Under the pieces are notes generated by a model. The model saw only the letters and a program-made list of their open reading frames with translations, did no database searches and was not told the DNA's origin. 64,000 bases of DNA, from assembly GCA_004431415.1 (NCBI GenBank), contig QPMI01000551.1, positions 62,001 to 126,000 on the forward strand, written 5' to 3'. The translations under genes and the position numbers were made by a program. Each line of letters opens with the position of its first letter. The first letter of the stretch is position 1. Of this stretch, positions 24,149 through 39,825 are shown in pieces. Source of the DNA: Cyanophora paradoxa (Eukaryota; Glaucocystophyceae; Cyanophorales; Cyanophoraceae).

Positions 24149-24278
24149 TGGTCGCCGAGCGGCGACGCTGGGCACGCTTCTCAGAACTCCGTCCGGGGCA
24201 GGGAACAAGCCAGAGTGGGGTACACATACACACCCTTGCAAGCCAAACAAGGCGCTCACCCGCACACAGCAGACAGCG
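24149..24278. promoter_or_regulatory. 130-bp bidirectional promoter spacer
   Basis: The start codons of the two divergent genes are only 130 bp apart, so the promoters must share this spacer. There is no TATA box. ATTGG (an inverted CCAAT box) lies at 24148-24152, at the minus gene's start codon, and CACA-rich sequence precedes the plus-strand ATG. Confidence 0.55.
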
Positions 24279-27200
24279 ATGCCGAGCGGCAGCAATGCCG
24301 CTGGCATGGCACTGGCAGCAATGCCTGCCTTCTACGACCGCCCGGGCGGCTTCCAAGCGCACGTCCAGGGTCGCTTGCCCCAGATGGGGCAGCTGGCCCA
24401 GCAGCAGCCGAAGTTCCCAACGCACGTGCCCGGGCGACCACCGAGCGGCAACGCGCGCTTCCCTCCTATAGGGTTCCCGACCAACAGCAGGCCAGCGTCC
24501 GCGTCAGCAGGGCGCGGCGGCCTGCCGTCCGCGCCAGACCCCACAGAGCTGCTAGAGGTGCGCGGCCTGCCCCCCTGCGCGCTTCAGGCGCTGAGCTGCG
24601 CCCGCCGCGAAGTTCGCCCGCTATATCGGCCTGGACCCCATCCACGAGATGAAGGTGCGCGCTGCGTCCCCGCCGCGCCGGCGCGCCTGGCTGAGCGCCC
24701 GCAGTACGCGTGGGTGGCCGCCGAGGCGATGACTGCGGCCCTCCCCGGTGCGCCCCGCCCATCCGCGCCTCCCGCTCTGCTCCTCACCGCCGCGTGCAGA
24801 GCCCTGGGAGGAGTATTCTAGCGAGAAAGGCATATTCTACTACAACCCGTGCGCCCACCCGCGCCCCGCCCCGCCCCGCCTCGCCCCGCGCCGCGACGCG
24901 CCGCGACGCGCCAGCTGCCGCCGCCTCCGCCGCCGCATCTGCTTAGGCGCCCGCGCGCAGCCGCACGGACCAGTCGACGTACGAGCACCCGGCCGACGAG
25001 AAGTATCGTCGGATCCTGGACACGCTGCGCGACCTGGAGCGGGATCGCGCGGTGCGAATGCGCGAGCGGCGGGCGACCGGCATCCGCCCGCCCGCGCAGC
25101 GCGCCCAACCCGCCCCCGCCTGGCCGTGAGCACTCCCCTTCCTCCGCGCTCGCCCCGCGCCGCGCCGCCCGCCCACCTCCGCCTTCGCTCGCAGGCCCGT
25201 CACGCCCGAGGAGACTATGGCTATGGCTGAGTACATGGGCATCGATTTGAAGCGGGAGCCGATGCTGGCCTGGATCGCCCGCGAGGCCGCCGCCGCCTCC
25301 CTGCCCCCCGACTGGACCGAGTGCGCGGGGTCTGCGCGATCGTGTACCCCCCGAGGCTCACTTCTTCCCCCCCCCCCTTCCCGGGTACCAGGGTCGCGGA
25401 TCCGGACGGGTCCCCCATTTTCTACAACACGGAGACGGGGGAGGCCTCCCGGGAGCACCCCGAGGACCGGAAGTTCCGCGCAGCGGTCCGCCCACGTACC
25501 CCGTTCCCGCTCGTTCCCCCCTGTCCTGATGCGCCGTACCTCCAGCTGAGCGAGGAGCGGTCGCGGATCCTGGCGGGCTTGGCCAGCGAGGGGCCTTTTC
25601 CGGACGGTGCGATTCCCGTACCCCTCGCCGCCCTTCCCCCCGAATCCTACTTAAAAAAGCGCAGCGTGGGCGCGGCAGCGGGCGTCCCACGGCTGGTACG
25701 ACTTTGTTGACATGGAGGGCAACGCCTACATGGTGCCGGCCCCGCTTCTACGTACCCCCCGCACGCTCCCCCCTGACGCTCCCGCACCCCTCCCCCACAG
25801 TTCAACTTCATCACGAACCAGCGGTCGTACAACGCGGCGGGGCGCACCTCAGAGGTCGCCGCGATGAAGATCCAGGTGCCCTCGGCCTGCGCCATCCGAC
25901 AAAGCTGTTTTACTTCAAATCTATTAAGAGCCTATGGAAGAGCTCTAGTGCCGGCCTTCCATTCGAAAGAGCCGCAGAGCGAGCGCCGAGTCCGCTTACC
26001 GCTTGGCCCGCCCGCAGGCGGCGTACCGGGCGCGGCTCGCGCGGCTCGACCGCGACGACCTCCGCACCCTCCACCGCATGGCCGCCACCATCCAGGTGCG
26101 CGCGAGCGAACGAAGCCTGCGCCACGCGAACAAAGGCCGTGGCCGACGGCTCGCTCGCTTGGGCAGGCGGTTGTGCGGCGGCGGCTGGCGGCGCGGGGCG
26201 CCGCTCTGCTCGCTCGCCTCGACGCGTCCGCCGCCGTAGTCCAGGTCCGTTCTACGACCTTCTTCTCCTTCTTCTTCTCCGCCCACGACCTTCTTCTCCG
26301 CAGGCGGCCTACCGGCGGCGCCTCGCGCGGGCGCTGCGGGGCGCCCTGCGCGAGAACGCGGACATGGCCGCGCGCTACGCCGCCGAGCGGATGGGCGAGC
26401 TCACCAATGCCGCGACGGTCCTGCAGGCGCGTCAAACCTTCTTCTAAGGTCGAGCTCGCCGCCTCTGAGCTCCTTTGGCTTCGGCAGGCGGCGTACCGGG
26501 GGCGGCTGGCGCGGAGGGCGCGGGCGGCGATGCGGGAGGCCCGCCGGCGGCGCGAGGCCGAGGCGCGGGAGACGGCGGCCCGCCTCGCCGCGCAGCAGGT
26601 CCCCGCCCCGCCCCTCCCCTCCGCTCCGGCCGCCCGTCCGCCCTAGTCGCCCGCCCCCTTGCTCTCCCTTGAATCTCCCGTCCCGCCGGCTCCGCTCCGC
26701 CCCGCCCCTCCGCTCCGGCCGGCCGCCTGCCCGCCCGCCCGACGCGCCACGAGCGCCCTAGCCTCTCCTTCATCCTCCGCCCCGCCCGCTCGCTTGACGG
26801 GCGCCCTAGCTAGCTCTCCCCTTGCTCTCCTCTCTATCCTTTCGCTCCGCCCGCCCGCCCCCACGCCCCCCCCGCCCGCCCGCCCGCCCGCCCGCTCCCC
26901 CACGAGCGCCCTAGCCGCCCGCCCCCTTGCTCTCCCCTGGCCCTCGGCTGAGGGAGCCTGGCTGGGCGCAGGCGGCGGCGCACGCGGAGGCGGCGTCGCT
27001 GGCGGCGCAGACGGAGGCCGAGGCGGCCTCCCTCCGCGAGTGCGCCGGCGCTCTCGCTCGCTTCTGTCATAGGCTCAGCTCAACGTGCGTCCCGTCTCGT
27101 AGGGAGGAGGCCCGGCTGGCGGCGGAGGAGGCGCGCGTGCGGAGCCGGACGGTCCGCGGGGCGAGCAAGCGGCAGCGGCGGCGGGCGCGGCCGCCGCCTG

Positions 27201-30200
27201 CAAGCGCGGCGGAGGCGGCGCTGGTCGTCCAGTGCGCCTTCCGGCGGCTGCTGGCGCGCAGGATCTTCCTCTCCTACCGTCTCATCGCATCCAAGCGCCA
27301 GCGGGTGCGCGGCAGCGCCCCGCGCCCTCGGCTTTCAAGTCGGGTGATGGCATCCCCCGCAGATGGCGGCGGCGGCCTCGCGCCCCGGGTCGCAGGCCGG
27401 CGGCTCCCGCCCCGGCTCGCAGGGCGCCGGCGCCGCCGGCTCGCGGCCCTCCTCGCGCCCCGCCGGGCTCTACGTCGACCCGGGCACGCCCGAGTGGGGC
27501 GCCGCCCGCAAGATCCAGACCCTCTACCGAGCCGCCCTCTGCCGCCGCCTCCTCGCCCGCTACCAGTGCGCCGACGGCGTGGCGTCGCGCCCTCTCGCTT
27601 GCTTATGTTCTCACTTTCTACTTCTCCGCAGCGCGGTATTGGAGGCGGAGCGGCACCTCCCCGGGGGCGACATCTACAGCGCGACGGTCGTGCAGGCGGT
27701 GTTCAGGCGGTACCGCGAGCTGTCTCGGGCGGGGACGCCCCAGCGCCCGCGGAGCGCGGCGAGCACGGGCTCGGGCAGCCGCCGCCGCGAGAACGAGCGG
27801 CGGCGCGGCGAGCAGGCGGCGATACGGCGGGACCTGGCCCGCGCCGCGTCGAGCCTGGCGGAGCGGGCGGGAGCGGCCAAGCCCGGGACGGCCGCCGGCG
27901 GGGCGCGGCGGGGCGGGGGCACGCCCTCCACCACCAAGCGGGGGGGCACCCCCTCGGAGTCCGTCCGCCGCCTCGGGGCGCTGTCCGCTCAGGTCCGCGA
28001 AAAGTCCCCTCTTAACTTCTTTAAATGCATTAGTGGTTCTTATAAGCGTCTTTTGCAGATGTCGCCGGCGGAGGAGTTCGAGATGGCGATGGCAGAGGCG
28101 GCGGCGCTGCTGCGGAGGCGGGCGCAGGACGACGTGGGGCGGGCCGCGGAGGTCGAGGCGCGCCGGCGGCAGCTGGAGGAGGCGAAGCGCGAGCTGGAGC
28201 GGAGGCGGGCGGAGGCGGAGCGGCGGCGGCGGCGGGCGGAGGAGGGCCGCGCCCTCCTCGCTCTGCAGGAGGAGGCCCTGCGCGCCGGCGACGAGCGCCA
28301 GTTCCGGGCGGCGCTGGAGGCGATGCAGGCCGGTGCCGCGACGGTCATCCAGGTGCGAGCTCGAACGAATTTTCTCGGGATTTCCGGCCCGGCTGTGCCT
28401 GAGCGGGCGGCCGGGACTGCAGGCCGCCGCGAGGCGGAGGCTGGCGGACCGGCGGGCGGACGAGGCTGCGATCGCGGCGCTGGCGTCGGTGGGGCTGGCG
28501 TCCCTGTTCCCCGCCCTCGCGGCGGCGCGGGCCGCGGCGCGGGAGGCCGGCGCCCCGGGACCCTCGGCGCTGGCCGCGATGGCTCGGGCCGTCGCCGAGC
28601 AGCGCGGCGCCGCCCTCGTTCAGGTGCGAGGATCCCTTTCAAGAAGAATAAGGGGCGGGGTCGACCGACCTGACTGGCGGCCCGCAGACGGCGTACCGGG
28701 CGCACATCGCGCGGCGCATCCGGCGGCTGCTGGCGGAGGCGGCCGAGGCGGCGCGGCGGGAGGGCCAGACGCGCGGCGCGGCGACGGCGATCCAGGCGGC
28801 GTGGCGGCGGGCCCTCGTGCGGCGCTTCCATGGGCGGGCGGCCCGCTGGCACGAGCGCATCGTCCAGAACTCGGCCGCGCGCTGCATCCAGGCCGGTGCG
28901 CGCGCGCTCCCGGCAGCCGCGCCGCGCGCCCCGCGCGGCTCACGGCGCGTGGCAGCGGTGCGGCGGCGCGTGTACCGCGAGCTTCGGGCGGCGCGGCGGG
29001 CCGAGCTGGCGGCGGCGGTGGAGGCGCACCAGGCGGCCACTGCCATCCAGGCCCGCCCGCGCCCGCCCTAAGGAAGGCTCGCGGGCCTCGCCTCACACTC
29101 GGGCGGCGGCAGGCGTGCGTGCGGGCGCGGGCGGCGCGGCTCGAGGCACTCGCGTCCCTCCGGTACCGCGAGTACGAGGTGCGTCCTGGCGAGCAAAGCA
29201 GACAAAGCAGAGCAAAGCGATCTGGCTCCTAGCCAGCCAGCCAGCTAGCCCCGCGGCTATGGCCCTGCCTTAACCATCCAGCCCGCCTCGGCTTCGCTCC
29301 GCCTCAACTCGGCCGGCGCGCAGGTGGAGGCGCGGGCACGGCTGCTGTTCGGGGAGGAGGGCGAGGAGCTGCACCGGGCGCGCCTGGAGGCCGTCTGGGC
29401 CCCGCACGACGCCGACACCGGCCGCTTCGTCTACGACGCCCTCAACCAGCTCGCCGAGCAGGTGCGCGGGGCGGCGCGGAGGCGCGTCGGGCAATGGAAG
29501 AAGCTAGAGCGCCCAGCACGGCGGCGCCAAGCGGGCGCCAAGGGGGGGAGGAGATCGAGGGCGTCGTTCTGGGGGCGTCTCTGGCGGGGCCCTGCCCGCC
29601 CGCCGGGTCCCGGAGCGCGTCTAGAGCTAGAGAAGAAGCTAGAGGGCGTCGCTGTAAAGCGTCGTTCTAGGGCAAGCCTGACGGGGCTCGTTATTTCTTC
29701 CTCAGGGGCGGTGGAACGAGTGCGTGGACGTGCTGGAGGAGATCCTGCGGCAGCGCCTCCTCCAGTTCGGGGCCGCCCACGAGGAGGCCCACCGCGCCGC
29801 CGAGACCGTCGCCCTCGCCGCCAACTCGTGCGCCCGCTCCGCTCCGCTCCGCTCTGCCCGCTCCGCTTCGCTCCTGACCGCCGGCTGCCGGCTTGTCGGC
29901 CAGGTTCGCGCTGCGGTACCTGCGGCTGGGCAAGTACGGCGACGCCCTCGCCTTGCTCCGCAAGGTGCGGTGGGGACGGGAAAGAGAGCTTTTTAGCCTT
30001 ACACGAAGAAAACCACGCAAGCTCTGTCGAGATCCTTTCCGTTTCGTTCGTCGCTCACGGGCGCCGGGACGGCAGGCGGCGCTGCACACGGAGCGGGACC
30101 GGATGCTCTTCCCGCTGCGCGCCGAGCTGCGTGCCGTCACGATGGACAACCTCGCCGCGTACTACTACCACAGAGGTGCCCCCGGTCCCGCCGAGGCCGC

Positions 30201-32263
30201 CTCCGCAGGCAGAGAACCTAGCTATAATAACCCAACCTAGTCCAGTCTATCCTAGCTTAGTCTAAACTAGTCTGACGAGCAAACGAACGAGCAGAGAACC
30301 TAATGATATATAACCCAACCTAGTCCAGTCTATCCTAGCTTAGTCTAAACTAGTCTGACGAGCAAACGAACGAGCAGAGAACCTAATGATATATAACCCA
30401 ACCTAGTCCAGTTTATCCTAGCCTAGTCTAAACTAGTCTGACGAGCAAACGAACGAGCAGAGAACCTAATGATATATAACCCAACCTAGTCCAGTTTATC
30501 CTAGCTTAGTCTAAACTAGTCTGACGAGCAAACGAACGAGCAGAGCACCTAATGATATATAACCTAACCTAGTCCAGTTTATCCTAGCCTATAGTCTAAA
30601 CTAGTCTGACGAGCAAACGAACGAGCAGAGAACCTAATGATATATAACCCAACCTAGTCCAGTTTATCCTAGCCTAGTCTAAACTAGTCTGACGAGCAAA
30701 CGAACGAGCAGAGAACCTAATGATATATAACCTAACCTAGTCCAGTCCAGCCTAGCCTAGTCCAAACCAGTCTGACGAGTTTTGAACGCGGACGAGCAGA
30801 GAAGTACAGTGCGGCGCTGGAGTGCGCGGAGAAGGGCCTGAAGGTCGGCCGCCGCTGCGAGGGACGCCAGCTCTACTCCGTCTGCCTCGGCGAGACGCAC
30901 CTCTCCGCCGTCCTCGGCAAGCTCGCGTGCGCTCTCTCTTATCTGAGGTTTAAAAATTTTGTGAGCCTAGAAAGCTATACTTCGGGATGCGAGTTCTAGG
31001 CTTGTAGGCTGCGTGCGCACTGCTCTCTTGTCGAGTCGACGTTGTTGTGGGTCTAGGACGCTATACAATTGGGATGCTAGTTCTAGGCTCCTCGTCCTTA
31101 ATGCTACAGTAGGATGCAAGCCTAGAATGCTACATTGGATGTTCGTTCTAGCTTTTCGTCGGTTCAGTAGGGCGATTTGGCGGGGACTGCGTTGGGCGCT
31201 CTCCCGCTGCCGTCTCTGCCCCTCCCGCCCCTCTCTGACGCGGCGCGGCTCGGCAGGCGGCCCGAGGAGGCGGTGCAGCACGCCCGCGCGGCCCTCGACG
31301 CGTTCCTCGGCGAGACCGTCAACTGGCAGGTGCGACTCTGTCAAAGTCTCAAAGCTTTCTACAAGAAGTCTGCGATCCGATCGATCCCTGACGCGCCGTC
31401 TGCGCAGTTCATGTGCGACCTGTCGGAGTACGGCCCCGGGTGGCGGGCGCCGTGCCCGCCGGGGGCCGCCCCCTCCTGGGTCGTCGCCCTCGTCTACCAC
31501 AACATCGCCGTCCAGCAGGCGCGCCCCATTTTGAACACGTTTCCTGCCTCTTTCTCTTTATTTTCTACCTCTTTCTGTGCACCTACCTATTTGTCATACG
31601 GATTCCGTTATACGAACTGTATACGAACTGCCCCGCCGCCGGGATCCCGCCGCTGATTCATTCGTGCCTCCCCTTCTTCAGGTGCGGCTGATGCAGCTGC
31701 GGCCGGCGCTGGAGGTCGCCGCCAAGGCGCTGCACGTGGTCCACGGCACGATGGACCCCAGGCACCCCTGGCTCGCCCAGTTCCAGAAGGCATTCCTCTA
31801 CTGCCGCATGGTAAATCAATCATTAGTTCCTCTAAGCTCTTAACTGTTTGAATTGGCGCTGACCTGACCTCGCTTGCAGGCCCTCTTCCACTCCGTGCAC
31901 CCCAAGTCCCTCGTGGGCCGCTACGCCGGCGCCACTCGCGCCAAGTCCACCTCCACAATCCACGCCCACGGCCCCTCCTTCCCGGGAGCGCCCCGTCTCC
32001 TCCCGGGCCCCCTCGGCCCCCTCCGCGCCTCCAAGTCTGGACCTGCCGGCGGCGCCCCCGCGCCCCGCCCCTCCGCCCCCTCCCCGGACCTCTCCCAGAC
32101 CCTCCCCGGCCCCGCCTACCCCTCAAAAGCCCTCCTCCGGGAGTCGAACTCGATGCCCGCCCTGGGCCTCCGGCCCTCCGGAGCGCACCACACCTCCTCC
32201 GTCCCCACGCTGCCCCGCATCTACGAGAAGCCCGGCCGGCAGGCCCAGGCCTGGGCCGAGTAG
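24279..32263 (+). CDS. CEP164-like WW protein with IQ motifs, coiled coil and TPR-like C terminus
   Basis: Begins MPSGSNAAGMALAAMPAFYD at 24279. Near 24600 FARYIGLDPIHEMK and then YAWVAAEAM, EPWEEYSSEKGIFYYNP and DQSTYEHPADEKYRRIL match the CEP164 pattern of a short helix plus WW domain. A second module follows (AEYMGIDLKREPMLAWIA, LPPDWTEC, GSPIFYNTETGEASREHPED at about 25210-25475) and a third degenerate one (GWYDFVDMEGNAYM, FNFITNQRSYN). From about 25870 there are repeated IQ motifs (AAYRARLAR, AAYRRRLAR, AAYRGRLAR, TAYRAHIARR), which bind calmodulin-like proteins, then a charged coiled coil near 28060-28350 and TPR-like helices (WNECVDVLEEILRQ, MDNLAAYYYHREKYSAALECAEKGLK). The last exon ends QAQAWAE with TAG at 32261. 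CEP164 acts at basal-body distal appendages; a basal-body or flagellar role is inferred. The IQ and TPR parts are not typical of animal CEP164. Confidence 0.8.
30230..30790 (+). repeat. 83-bp minisatellite, seven copies
   Basis: GACGAGCAAACGAACGAGCA starts at 30274, 30357, 30440, 30523, 30608 and 30691, with a degenerate seventh at 30774; spacing is 83 bp except one 85-bp step. The array fills the intron between exons ending AYYYHR and beginning KYSAALECAE, and its last copy supplies the GAGCAG acceptor. Confidence 0.95.
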
Positions 32264-32785
32264 CGAGCAGCCTCGTACTAGTGCGCCAGTGCCCTTATAA
32301 TTAGCCTCTGCTAGATACATGTAGATGTAGATCCTCTGTTCATATGATCCGAGCCTTTCACACGAGCATCCGATGATCTCGCCTTAGCTGGCGCGCGCCT
32401 GCACGCCCGCAGTACGAGCATAGCTCAGTACTTTGATTTATTCATGATCATTATAATCGTTCACGGAAGCGAAAAGGAATCAAGGTACTGACTTACTCAT
32501 CTGACTTACTCATGAGCATCAATCACCCCGGCCTCCCCCACAACGTTAACAGGCTTTAACCCGCCCCAAAGCACTCGCTTTAGAGAGTTGGGAGCGTTAG
32601 CAGAGTAGGTGCGTAGCGCCTTGAAGCTGTGCAGAATTAAGCGTATTTCCTCTCAATTTCCACCGTCATCGACGGACCGCCACCGGGGGGTAACTGTCAG
32701 CGGGCCCTGCAGCGACCGGGTGGGGGACGAGGGCCGCCGGGCCACGAGGCCGACTGTGCCAGACTCCATTGTATACTAGTACGTA
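32264..32785. other. Intergenic region after the WW-IQ-TPR gene
   Basis: Downstream region with moderate GC content; a TCATGATCATT palindrome lies near 32444. No coding, RNA or repeat feature was recognised up to the start of the 1.1-kb repeat. Confidence 0.5.
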
Positions 32786-33890
32786 CATATTGCAAGGGGG
32801 GAAGGGGGCCCCCTTGCTTCCCGTTCCCTCGCTTCAGCCATGATGCCGTTTTCGAGGTCCAGTTTGCAACACCGGAAAAAAATGACGGGTTATTCGCGTT
32901 CGGATTGGCTCGGTGGACCGGTCAGCTCTCGACTTTCGAGCGTCGAATTCGAGGGGAAAAAGTGGTTTTAATTTCGAGGGGAAAACTAACTTCTCTCTAA
33001 CTCCGGTACCGGTCTTCGAATTCCTTGCGCGGTTCTGCATGGAACCAGTTCTCCCTAGCTGTCTCCTCTAGATTTCGGCTTCCTCGCACTGCGCCGCGTA
33101 CGCCGCACGGTACCCGTGCCGCCTGGACTACTTTTCACTGCATCAAGCTTGCACCGCAGCACTGCGTACCGTGTGGTACCGAGCACGCGCCGCTGCCCGC
33201 AGCCGAGCACGCTGCGCGGCACTGCGGCACTCGTGCTTGAGCGTGGTACGCGTACTGGTTTTCGAATTCGAGGGGAAACCGCAAAAACCGCTTGCGCCGC
33301 CCGCTGCCTGCGCCGCTGATCGCAGCCGGGCACGTCAGGCCGTCCAGACCGTAGTCTGTTGCTGCGGTCAGCAAGCCGCCGACATCGAGCTTATACCGCA
33401 GAATCGCGCGCGCCACTGCCCGCAGGCGATCGCGAGCACGCCGGCCGGGCCGGGCGCTCGGCGCTCTTGTTAACGTTGCGATCGGCACCCGGACAGCAGA
33501 CTAGCTATAGTTCGTGTCCTGCGCACGACGTGGCGCTTGTCCGCTCATTCGGCACCCCGCGTGCGCCCTGTACATGTGTTGCACCGCGTGCACGTGCGTG
33601 CGCCCCCGCCGCCTGCCACCCGGCCTGGGCACTGTCTCCGGACGCGCCGCTGCACGCCGCTTTCCGGTCGTTACGGATCCAGCTTCTGTTAGCTTTCGTC
33701 GCTCCGAGCCTTGCCGGGCCAGAGGCCGCTCTGTGTCTATCTTTAATTTACTACTTCAACCTGCCGCGCGCGCTGGGCCGGGGTCGATCTACATCTGCCC
33801 CGTGCATGTTCGTGCCACTACTACTCTTTCATTAGATCCCGATTCCCCCCTTGCACCCCCGGCGCGCCAAACGCGGCCGGGCCCCTAGTA
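32786..33890. mobile_element. 1.1-kb dispersed repeat, copy 1 (probable non-autonomous DNA element)
   Basis: Nearly identical to 39826-40929; the only differences I saw are three single-base length changes in A, G and C runs. A 13-base inverted repeat, TGCAAGGGGGGAA, lies at 32791 and in reverse complement ending at 33855. The interior holds no recognisable protein; the longest frames are about 70-160 codons and are shifted between copies by the indels. Composition is rich in GCGC, TTCGAATTC and CGTAC words. The left flank is CTAGTACGTA (32776-32785) and the right end CTAGTA. Confidence 0.8.
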
Positions 33891-35327
33891 GCATATGCAT
33901 GTTTTCTTGCATGATCATGATTAAGCTATGCAGTGATCATGATCGAATGCGCATGAATGCGCATCAAGAGGGGCAAATCCATTTCATGAATGGAGTTTGA
34001 ATGATATCGATTGAGAAGGTTTCATGAAAAAAACATGATTCATAAAACATGATTCATGCCATGATGCACATGGTGCATTATTAAAATAGTATATGCCACT
34101 ATATATCATATTATCATATTATATAATTATCATATTAATTGCCAGCTGAGTTGGAAACTGTTCAAAAAATGATTGGAAACATGATTCCTTTTTTTCCGTA
34201 GCTTTATTACTATAATGACAGCCACGTGGCTTGGACTTGGGCTTGGGCCTGAGCCGCCTGACTCGGCGCGCGAGGGAGCGGATCCCTTCAGTCAAGTCAG
34301 CGCGGGCACTAGTACTGCGTAGTGTGCATGCGGAGCGCGATCAGCCGGGAAGCTTCAGTTCAGGGCCGGTCGAAGCAGCGAGGCAGAAGGCGTCAGCGCA
34401 TGCGCCGATTCTGAGACCCGTCGACGTCCAGCTTGCGGCAGCCCGGCCGCACACGGCCCGGCCCCGCGGCGCACAGCCGCAATTTAAGCCGCACGCGACC
34501 GTCGGACGACGACCCGCGGCCGCGTGCGTACGAGCACGGCCGAACCACGTACCGTAGTACGAGCACGGTTGCGCGCCCTCGCGCGCACACTATAGCTAGC
34601 TACAGTATACGTACGTCGTACTACAACACTTGGCCGCGGCGCACGCGCGCACTGCGCATGCGGTACAGCAGCTGGGCCCGGCCGGGAATTCGAAGCATAT
34701 AAAATTGAAGTTCAGAAGACTACGCGCCAGGCGCGTGCACGGCGGTCTGAACCTGCGTGCCTCGTATACACCGCCGACTAGACTGGATCATCTTCAGCCA
34801 TGGACGGCGGCGCAGCGCTTAGCTACACGCGTTTTCTGCTCGTGAGGTGCGCTCACAAGCCGCTGAGCTCAAATCAGCGCACACCGGTACCAGCTGATCG
34901 CTCCACCGCGCATCCGCGGCCGGCCGCGGGTTCTCGCCGCAGCGCTGGAAGCGTCACGTTTGCGTCGCTGTTCCCGAGGATCCGTCTCCCCCTCCTCTCG
35001 TGCGCTTCCCCGCGGCCGCCCGGCCGGGCTGCCGGGCGCCGCCAGTCGCGCGCGCGTTCTTCGAATTCCATGCGCTGATTCCTTCCGACGGTCACGCCGG
35101 CGCCGCTTCGCAGCGGCTACATCGGTCAGAATCCCTTCTAGATCTTAATCTCGTAATTAAGATCCGCGGCCTTGCGCTGTCAGCTCGAGATCTAGAACTG
35201 CAGCCATCCGCGCGCAGGCCTGCCGCGCGCAGCCTAGATCAATAAATTCAAATCCAATTCCTGTCTGCAATCGACTGCGTGCGATTTATATATATTCTTA
35301 TCATTATCTGCGCCGGCCGCGGGACAG
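33891..35327. other. AT-rich spacer and probable 5' region of the antiporter gene
   Basis: 33891-34200 is AT-rich with many CATGATTCATG-like palindromes. From 34200 the GC content rises, and one or more 5' exons of the antiporter must lie in 34700-35300, but I could not identify a convincing start codon or signal/membrane segment there. Confidence 0.4.
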
Positions 35328-38687
<3,360 letters not shown>

Positions 38688-39825
38688 CGTCCACGTTTAG
38701 CACATGTACACCGCTATATATATAGCTAGGCCGCGATCATTGCCCTATCATTAATGTAATATTGTTCGACGACGAGGATCATGCCCATACTCGGTCCGCA
38801 GAGCTCGAGGAAATCGGTGCAGCTGTCTCGGAGGTCTGGCCATGGAGCTGGCATCGGCCAGATCAGCCCTGAAAGCGCCGCCGGCTCCAGGTCTCTTCCC
38901 GGCAGCAATATCTCGACGCACCGGTACGCTTACGGCATCGGCCGCCAAAAACTGTCAACGTTCGGAGAGGCGCCCGCGCTTAGCGCCGCGCACACAGGTC
39001 CGAAAGCGGGGCCTTGGCTACCTTCTTGCCGTCGGCCGCGGCCCGCAATGGGGTCTGGGGCGAGCCCGACGGCGAGGGCGTCCACGCGTCCTTGCTCGCG
39101 CCGCCGTTTCTGATCGGTCCCGATCCCAACCACGGAGATGGCGTCGGAAGCAGCAGCAGTGCTATCCAGGCCTTTGTTCGGGTGCAGTGAACTTTAAATG
39201 CCGTCTCTGCTGCTCGGCTTTAAAAAGAAATGATAAATTCTCACGGACTCGGGACTGGGGCGCAGCGGCACTCCGAGTACGGCGACTACGGACAAGGCCG
39301 AAGCGTCGAGCTGCACGTGCGCACGCGCGAGTACAATCCGATATCGATGCTCTACTCGATATAGTTGAATCTCTCATATTTTTCCACTCGTGAATCGCGC
39401 TGATACCTATATATGTAATATATAACAGGTCCCTGTCGTCGAGGGCGCCGGGGAGGGGACTGGCGTGGCAGAGTGCACCATCCGAGTGCCGGGCCGGGCA
39501 CCGAGCTGTAGATCTATAGCTAGAGTCAATTAGCACGACGGCATTCATATAATACGTGTAGATATCGACCTGGTATACTGTACATTTTCAAGCCCGTTAA
39601 CGTTCGAACTCGGATTCGAATTCGCGCAAACCAAAGCAAATACCTCGAGCTCTGCGGGTGCAGGAAGGAGCAGCCTTAAGCTGGTCACCAGGTTCGTGAA
39701 TGGGCCGGGGCTGAGGGGGTTGGGGAGGAGACGTGGCGCCGGCGCCCCCGGAAAGGATGCAGAGGGGTTGTGGATGGTGGTAAGGGGGAGGAAGGGGCGG
39801 GGGCACTTCGCGCGCTCGATTCCGG
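38688..39825. other. Region with possible 3' remnants of the subtilase gene (minus strand)
   Basis: On the minus strand, short open segments resemble late parts of an S8 protease: AASDAISVVGIGTDQ near 39120 and DSCTDFLELCGPSMGMILV near 38790, compare the family pattern around the segment before the catalytic Ser. They are in different frames, and no GTSMAAPH-like catalytic Ser motif was found before the antiporter gene. This is a weak resemblance only. Confidence 0.25.

Noticed and set aside
33025-33240. Small 71-residue protein repeated at 40064-40279.
   Set aside because: Identical because the DNA repeat is identical; no start context, domain or codon bias supports coding.
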